The position numbers and the translations under genes are program-made. Below are positions 7,933 through 12,356 of a DNA stretch of 12,356 nt, piece after piece; within the stretch, counting starts at the first letter, position 1; each line of letters opens with the position of its first letter. The notes under the pieces were generated by a model that saw nothing but the letters and a program-made list of their open reading frames with translations, made no database searches and had not been told where the DNA came from. The stretch is from Isohypsibius dastychi. Taxonomy: Eukaryota > Tardigrada > Eutardigrada > Parachela > Isohypsibiidae. Location of the stretch: positions 1 to 12,356 of the forward strand of contig JAQIWT010001119.1 in assembly GCA_034696485.1 (NCBI GenBank). The letters are read 5' to 3'.

Positions 7933-7966
7933 GGGATTGCAGTCGGGATTGCAGTGGGATTGCAGT
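7933..7966 (+). repeat. Three tandem copies of GGGATTGCAGT
   Basis: Copies lie at 7933-7943, 7945-7955 and 7956-7966, with one extra c between the first two. A related ggggattgca occurs at 8041-8050. This is a short minisatellite seed in spacer DNA. Confidence 0.9.
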
Positions 7967-8064
7967 AGTTGGTCAGGGAATTTCGTGTTTTGGCCTGTAC
8001 AACAAATGCTCAACGAATTTGCGATGATACGGCAGATGCGGGGGATTGCACGCCTGTTAAGATA

Positions 8065-8117
8065 ACCCGAGTACCCGAGTACCCAAGTACTCGGGTACTT
8101 CCCGGGCAAGTACCCAA
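8065..8117. repeat. Iterated ACCCGAGT / GGGTACTT motif with hairpin
   Basis: ACCCGAGT is repeated at 8065-8072 and 8073-8080. ACCCGAGTAC (8073-8082) and GTACTCGGGT (8087-8096) form a perfect 10-bp stem with loop ccaa. Further GGGTACTT/AAGTACCC pieces continue to 8115. The cluster ends right at the LTR target duplication. Confidence 0.85.
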
Positions 8118-8122
8118 CGTCA

Positions 8123-8370
8123 TGTGTCTAGAATCACATTTGCGCTAATTAGGTTCTTCGCCTTTCTCACTGTCTCAATCTTTCCAGTGGTTATTTTAAG
8201 CTGATCATGTGTAGTTAAACTGGATCTTCTTAGTCATCGTCTGTTCTGCACAGTATATAAGCAAGCCTGTTCTTTCTATCTGGGCGGCTGCTTGGAACTT
8301 TCTACTCCATCTCTCTTCATCCTAATAAAGTTCCTTCCCTGATCGCTCCTTGGAAAACCTATTCTTAACA
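8123..8370 (+). mobile_element. Solo LTR of a retrotransposon
   Basis: The segment begins TGTGTCTAG and ends TTCTTAACA, fitting the TG...CA rule. It is flanked by cgtca (8118-8122) and cgcca (8371-8375), a 5-bp target duplication with one mismatch. Inside are a TATA box (tatataa, 8254-8260), about 64 bp further on AATAAA (8324-8329), and a T/C-rich stretch near the end, the usual U3-R-U5 order. There is no primer-binding site, gag-pol frame or second LTR, so it is a solo LTR left by recombination. The size (248 bp) and 5-bp duplication suit Gypsy or Bel/Pao elements, but the superfamily cannot be decided. Confidence 0.65.
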
Positions 8371-8408
8371 CGCCATCGCCTACGGTGTTTGCTAACATTT
8401 TGCCTGCA

Positions 8409-8582
8409 AAGATCAAAGATCAAAATTTCGAAAACCCACTAAAAAGAACAACGTTCCGATCATGCCACTTCTGGATCCAGACTGCTTGTAACAGTACTAG
8501 CGCGTTGGCACCCACACCGTACTTTATAAGGAATCGAGGTGTTCAGGGTGCCAATAATAGTCATATTTTGATCTTTGCTTTG
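8409..8582. repeat. Nested inverted repeat (possible foldback or MITE)
   Basis: The outer arms are caaagatcaaaat (8414-8426) and attttgatctttg (8565-8577), 13 bp and perfect. The inner arms are TTGGCACCC (8505-8513) and GGGTGCCAA (8546-8554), directly followed inward by ACACC and GGTGT. The spacing is asymmetric (78 nt on the left, 10 nt on the right). It codes for nothing recognised. Confidence 0.6.
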
Positions 8583-8651
8583 CTCCGTCTGGAAAAAGTT
8601 TCGGATTAAGAACGGTAGCGCGTCATATTTTTTGTTCTGATTTTATTCGGA

Positions 8652-8739
8652 AATTCAGCTGTTCATGGACAATCCAACTCATCCTGAGTGAATCCGTTGG
8701 TGTCAACGATCTTGCTGGTCACGCTTGCTTCGGAGTTTT
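8652..8739 (+). repeat. Direct repeat of about 88 bp, first copy
   Basis: Matches 9070-9157 at an exact offset of 418 bp with no net indel. The core ctgagtgaatccgttggtgt plus 11 further bases (8684-8714) is identical over 31 bp. Not recognised as a known element. Confidence 0.9.
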
Positions 8740-8770
8740 TAACGAATCTAAATCCAACTTATGTGAATTT

Positions 8771-8804
8771 CCAACAGAAAACCATAAAACGCTTTCATAG
8801 CCAT
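8771..8804 (+). repeat. Third copy of the aacagaaagccataaaa motif
   Basis: Aacagaaaaccataaaa followed by tttcatagcc closely matches 866-899 and 9629-9662, the left edge of the duplicated GPCR 5' flank. Similarity does not continue beyond about 8804. Confidence 0.65.
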
Positions 8805-9069
8805 ATAAAACGCCAACTGCGACAGCGTCACTGGGGGCGCGCCGACTTTTCGGTGTTGGGATTTCTGTCGCCGAGTTTTCAGTGCACAGTTTTCGGAGAC
8901 ACGTTATTTGGGTGCAACGAATGTTCGGTGTCGTGAACACTTCGGTGTGCATGACTTTCGGCGTCTGGTTGTTTCGATGTAAAATAATAAATCGTGAATG
9001 TTTTCGATTCAGAAAGCATACTGTATTTTGTTCCCCGAAATAAGAACTTCGTCACATGTTCATAGCGAT

Positions 9070-9157
9070 AATTCAACTGTTCAAGGCCACTTGTACTTAG
9101 TCTGAGTGAATCCGTTGGTGTCAACGATCTTGTCGGTCCCGGTTGCTTTGGAGTTTA
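9070..9157 (+). repeat. Direct repeat of about 88 bp, second copy
   Basis: Second copy of the repeat at 8652-8739. The DNA between the two copies (8740-9069) is unique except for the motif at 8771, so the pair could be flanks of an insertion or a small tandem duplication that has diverged. Confidence 0.9.
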
Positions 9158-9628
9158 ACAATTTCGAATCCCACTTGAAAGTGGATTATTGCGGTTCAAT
9201 TAAACGTGCGCGGTGGAAAGTGCGCATGAGTTTCGAGGATACCCAGATCACGTGTCTGGAACGACAACGGTATCTAGAGTGGGAACACTAGGCCGTTTGG
9301 CCAACAACAGCCAAAATCGACTGGTTTCCAATGGACATCTTTTTCTTGGGCCTATACTCGGCTAACTATTGCAGTTCTCCCTACGTTGTGAGCTCTCGAT
9401 ATTATTGCAACGCTATTCATTTGACACTTCATCAATACAGTTATCACAAAATCATAGATGAAACTTACATTTCGAAGTGACTGCAAATTCAGTTGAACTC
9501 CTGACGAGTCAGCAAGAAACCCACTTCCTCAACAGCGCCAATTTTCCGCTAACAATCGACTTCGAGTGTCTTATAGAAAATTGAAGTCCTAAGGTCAATG
9601 TTTACGATTTTTCTTCCTGTCAATGTCG
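9158..9628. other. Spacer upstream of the GPCR, nothing recognised
   Basis: No gene, RNA gene or clear repeat is seen. The open frame at 9106-9291 is a continuation of the direct repeat and has no recognisable domain. Confidence 0.4.
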
Positions 9629-9984
9629 AACAGAAAGCCATAAAAGGGTTTCATAGCCCTTAATGAGGATAAGATACATCCGCTTATCAAGTAATCCATA
9701 TGATTCACTTTCGAATCATTTCCATGCACTTGAGTGTCAGCCTATGGGCTGACATTACTGTATACCAGACTGAATCGTTTCCCAAAAGGAATCCCACGCA
9801 TTTCCGGTAAAACGTTCAAGATTCCGATAAAACAGCCTTACCTTAAAACACAGAGCCACTTTAGCTAGTTGCTATTCATCTGTGTGATATTCGGTATATA
9901 GTAGACCCTTTGATATCAAATTAAAGTTTGAAATAAGCCGTAGCAGGACTCTGTTTTCTATATTGTCTCACCAACAAAGAGACG
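9629..9984 (+). promoter_or_regulatory. 5' flank or 5' UTR of the GPCR, shared with 866-1238
   Basis: This DNA is conserved with the region before the truncated GPCR fragment, including ccacgcatttccggtaaaac and aaaacagccttacct. Its retention together with the start codon in both copies suggests that the duplicated block carried the promoter or leader. No defined TATA box is claimed. Confidence 0.5.
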
Positions 9985-11329
9985 ATGCCAAAGACGACAA
10001 ATTCTTCATTCAATGATACCCTGATCTTCGCAATTTCATTTGTTCCTACAAAAACTAGCGCAAGTAGTACCCCTTACGGGGTTACGCATGGATAGCGCAG
10101 TGCTACTGCAACAAGCTCCTTAAGAAAGGTTCTGGTTCCTATTGTTCTGACCGCAATTTTCACCACTGGAGCATTTTTTCTGAACCTCATCGTTATTATT
10201 GCCATCTCGCAAGAGCGCCGATGTTGGACACCTTTCAATTTCTACTTGTTGAACCTGGCCATAGCCGATTTTTGCATGTCCCTCTTTGACATACCGTTTG
10301 TGGTGGTGTACAACATAATGAGCTACTGGCCACTCGGGCACGCCGTATGTACCCTGTATCTCTACTGCGACAGCGTCATTGGAATGTGCTCACTCTACTC
10401 GGTTATGTTGATTAGCATGGACAGGTTCTTCGCCGTGTACACGCCGATTCGATATCGAGAACGTCAGTCGAAGAAAGCCACCTGTGCTGCTTGTGCCGCA
10501 ATGTGGCTTTTTATGCACGCCTTAAACTTACCACTTTGTATAATGAGCCGCATCGAAAATAGCAGCAAATCGACGGAATGCTACATTGATTTATCAGCTT
10601 ATGGAAGATACGGAAAAGTAGTGGACATTATGTGTAAACTTTTGTTCTTGACGGAATTTCATCTTGATCATACTCAAATGCGCAAGTGTTCTGCATCTTC
10701 TAACCAGCCTCCTAATTAGTTCACTTTATAGGGTTGGTTCCCACTCCAGTGGTACTAATGGCTTATCTACTCATCTGGACTAAGGTTCGATGTAGCGGCG
10801 GTGTAATATCCCCAACATCTACAAATTGCCCACCGGAACCGCCTCCCAGGTCAACAGGCACGTTATGATAATTTTCAGTTTTCAATTCTGTACAGATTTC
10901 TCTAGTGATAGATGCAAATGATTGTACATAATGATAAAAACTGTAATGACCCCTGTAGGCCTGCGGAGTGGAGCTGGTAAAGAAACTGGTGTAGGTGGGT
11001 CAACTAGAGCGGTCATCATCGCCGCAGATCATGCCCAACAGACAGCCACACTCCAACGAAAAAACCAATTGGCCGCAATTCGGGAGAAAAAGCTATTCGT
11101 GACTCTATCTTGGCTGACCTTTTGGATTACCCTCGGGTGGATGCCAGTGGGCACTTACTTCATGCTAGTCGATTTCGTGTCGAAGGAATTTGAGAACAAG
11201 TTGATCTACTCATATTGTACGACTCTGGCTTACCTCAATTATATGATCAATCCCATTTTTTATGCTTTCACTGTGCCGGAAATCCGCCAGGCTGTTCAAA
11301 AGCTACTCAGCGATATAAAACCCGTCTAA
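9985..11329 (+). CDS. Aminergic-type rhodopsin-family GPCR (three exons; exon 1 carries an insertion with TAG)
   Basis: A seven-helix receptor of class A, probably for a biogenic amine or acetylcholine. Exons are 9985-10633, 10732-10800 and 10959-11329 (362 codons counting the insertion); introns are 98 bp (gtaaac...tatag) and 158 bp, the second donor less certain. Landmarks at consistent spacing: N67 (1.50), D95 (2.50), C122 (3.25), D129 (3.32, the amine-binding aspartate), DRF 146-148 (usually DRY), W174 (4.50), C199 in loop 2, P220 and Y228 (5.50 and 5.58), E282 (6.30), W300 and P302 (6.48 and 6.50), Y331 (7.43) and NPIFY 337-341. The third loop is short (about 45 residues). The start is supported by the duplicate at 1239-1352. 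A 93-bp in-frame insertion puts TAG at codon 37, before TM1. Unless spliced out or bypassed, this prevents a full receptor; without it the protein would be 331 residues. The ligand is not determinable. Confidence 0.85.
10042..10134. mobile_element. 93-bp insertion in GPCR exon 1 with 7-bp flanking repeat
   Basis: GTTCCTA occurs at 10042-10048 and again at 10135-10141. The paralogue near 1310 has only one such site, so the DNA between was gained here. Counting one repeat the gain is 93 bp, exactly 31 codons, with TAG at 10093-10095. It contains two small hairpins: GCAGT-gct-ACTGC (10098-10110), and a GTACCCC/GGGGTTAC pair around 10067-10084. Tagcgcagtgct resembles a tRNA A box, but no B box is seen, so a SINE origin is only a guess. 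Confidence 0.6.
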
Positions 11330-11494
11330 TTGGAAGCTTAGCATTTTCATTACTGGCTAATGATTGCGAGTACATGCATATCACTGCGAAAAATTGCCAG
11401 AACATGGGGATGTTGCATGCGCGTGCTCACTGCTCACCATGGTTTTGCTGTGTCTGATTAATCCATATTTTTGTCATTACTTATCATGGATCTC

Positions 11495-11500
11495 ATTAAA
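11495..11500 (+). terminator. Possible poly(A) signal ATTAAA for the GPCR
   Basis: ATTAAA lies 166 bp after the GPCR stop codon, a plausible 3' UTR length. It is the commonest variant of AATAAA. No cleavage-site evidence is available. Confidence 0.35.
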
Positions 11501-12273
11501 TAATCATGAAACAATCATAGTTACTTTGTGATTGCAATCGCTCCTTGTATTCCGTACACCATGATTACAATTTACTATACACATCTCAGCCAATCAGCAA
11601 CACAACAAATTTAAATACGTAATCTATAGACGAAGACTTCGGTGACATTTAACGAAAGAACAACGTGGAGAAATACCGAGAGAACAATCGTTCCTTTGGA
11701 GCCAAAATTGCTTGTTCTGGAACGAAGGGGTAAGGCGTTGTCGACGTCACGAAACCTCACCTGATTGGCAAGGAATTCCAAAAACCAACGAAGTCTCAAA
11801 TTGTATTGTTTGTGGTCCCAGAAAAAGCAGAAATGGCCACCGAAGTTTATCAAGCGAGCTGTCGACATCTGCACGATCTTCTTGGTGACGAAAAAGGCGC
11901 TCTTCGGTGAAACTTCGGTTGAATACTCTGGTCTGTTTTACACCAAATGAAATCAAGCCAGAAGAGTTAGAACGTCACAATTGCTGATCATACTTTGCGA
12001 TGCTAAACTAGCTACAGGGGATTGGCACCTCCTAGACTTGCTCCAAAACGAGTTCTTTTGAAAATCAAAATACTAACACGCAAGATTTGAATATTTGTAA
12101 CTTGCAACATACTGTGAGGTCCAGTAACCCAATCGAGGTGACCTTTAGAGAGTTGTGCTGAGTTAGGAGAGTCTTGACCTTTAAATCGGACTGAAACAAT
12201 CTAAAGGCTTAGTAAAGCTTTTATCGTAGGTGATACATAATACACGCTTGGATCTTACTTAGATGAGAGATGA
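11501..12273. other. Downstream spacer, no gene recognised
   Basis: Overlapping frames on both strands at 11611-11956 have no recognisable domain. This part contains several cttcggt/ccgaag pieces (11635, 11840, 11900, 11910). From 11960 to 12273 nothing is seen. Confidence 0.4.
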
Positions 12274-12356
12274 TAAGTAAGTAAGTAAGTAAGTTTATTC
12301 GTCTTCCCCTTGGTTTAGAGGACAGAGGCGTTATACCCGCCACGGATTCCAACAAT
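12274..12356 (-). mobile_element. 3' end of a non-LTR retrotransposon (LINE) with (TTAC)n tail
   Basis: Read on the minus strand, the sequence runs through accaaggggaagacgaataa and then into five TTAC-type units (12293-12274), ending at unique DNA. AATAAA is at 12299-12294. A short tandem-repeat tail directly after such a signal is typical of RTE- or CR1-like elements, which often end in microsatellite-like tails. The body of the element lies beyond the right edge of the window, so the clade is undetermined. Confidence 0.6.

Noticed and set aside
10082-10112. tRNA gene suggested by tagcgcagtgctactgc
   Set aside because: It has only an A-box-like word; no B box, acceptor stem or anticodon arm can be drawn.
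10246-10719. GPCR exon read as a free-standing 157-codon gene
   Set aside because: It lacks TM1 and TM5-7. A donor gtaaac at 10634 joined to 10732 places P5.50 and Y5.58 correctly, so the tail after 10634 is intron.
11611-11956. Overlapping frames on both strands, 61-87 codons
   Set aside because: No recognisable domain and no splice-bounded core; mutual overlap suggests chance openness.
1-12356. CRISPR array, prokaryotic operon or phage-type system
   Set aside because: No regularly spaced repeats, no ribosome binding sites and clear spliceosomal introns; the window is eukaryotic.

Overview
The window reads as an invertebrate nuclear genome, most likely a flatworm and perhaps a trematode. 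It has spliced genes with GT-AG introns, several of them only 53-57 bp, no operons or Shine-Dalgarno signals, eukaryote-specific families (PA-TM-RING ubiquitin ligase, rhodopsin-like GPCR, THAP zinc finger), a solo LTR, and the 3' end of a LINE with a (TTAC)n tail. The flatworm assignment is inference; no species can be named from what is visible.

The left half holds a family of membrane-anchored PA-TM-RING genes in three copies. Copy 1 (minus, 10-406) is a 5' fragment cut by the window edge and carries an 11-bp deletion. Copy 2 (minus, 2926-4244) has all five exons and a complete RING-H2 finger, but one extra base in exon 2. Copy 3 (plus, 6210-7486) has intact signal-peptide, PA and transmembrane exons, but its RING has lost zinc ligands and its frame. 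Copies 1 and 2, with about 380 bp of upstream DNA, form a direct segmental repeat (1-787 and 3827-4628). Parts of the copy 3 upstream region recur in inverted orientation near 5070-5190.

Between and around these lie a 5' fragment of a GPCR gene (866-1352), two unrecognised minus-strand open segments (1442-1831 and 4768-4991), a 14-base G run, a perfect 39-nt palindrome (5001-5039), and a THAP zinc-finger pseudogene (5285-5698) whose frame is broken by TAG inside the C2CH signature.

The right half starts with short tandem and palindromic repeats (7933-8117), then a solo LTR (8123-8370) with TATA box, AATAAA and near-perfect 5-bp target duplication, a nested foldback (8409-8582), and a pair of about 88-bp direct repeats (8652 and 9070). 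The main gene is a three-exon aminergic-type GPCR (9985-11329) with nearly all class A landmark residues. Its first exon is interrupted by a 93-bp in-frame insertion containing TAG and flanked by a 7-bp repeat. The window ends in a minus-strand LINE 3' end.

The two main gene families do not obviously act in one pathway. The common theme is recurrent local duplication and decay: pieces of the same two genes appear two or three times, in both orientations, among transposon remnants.
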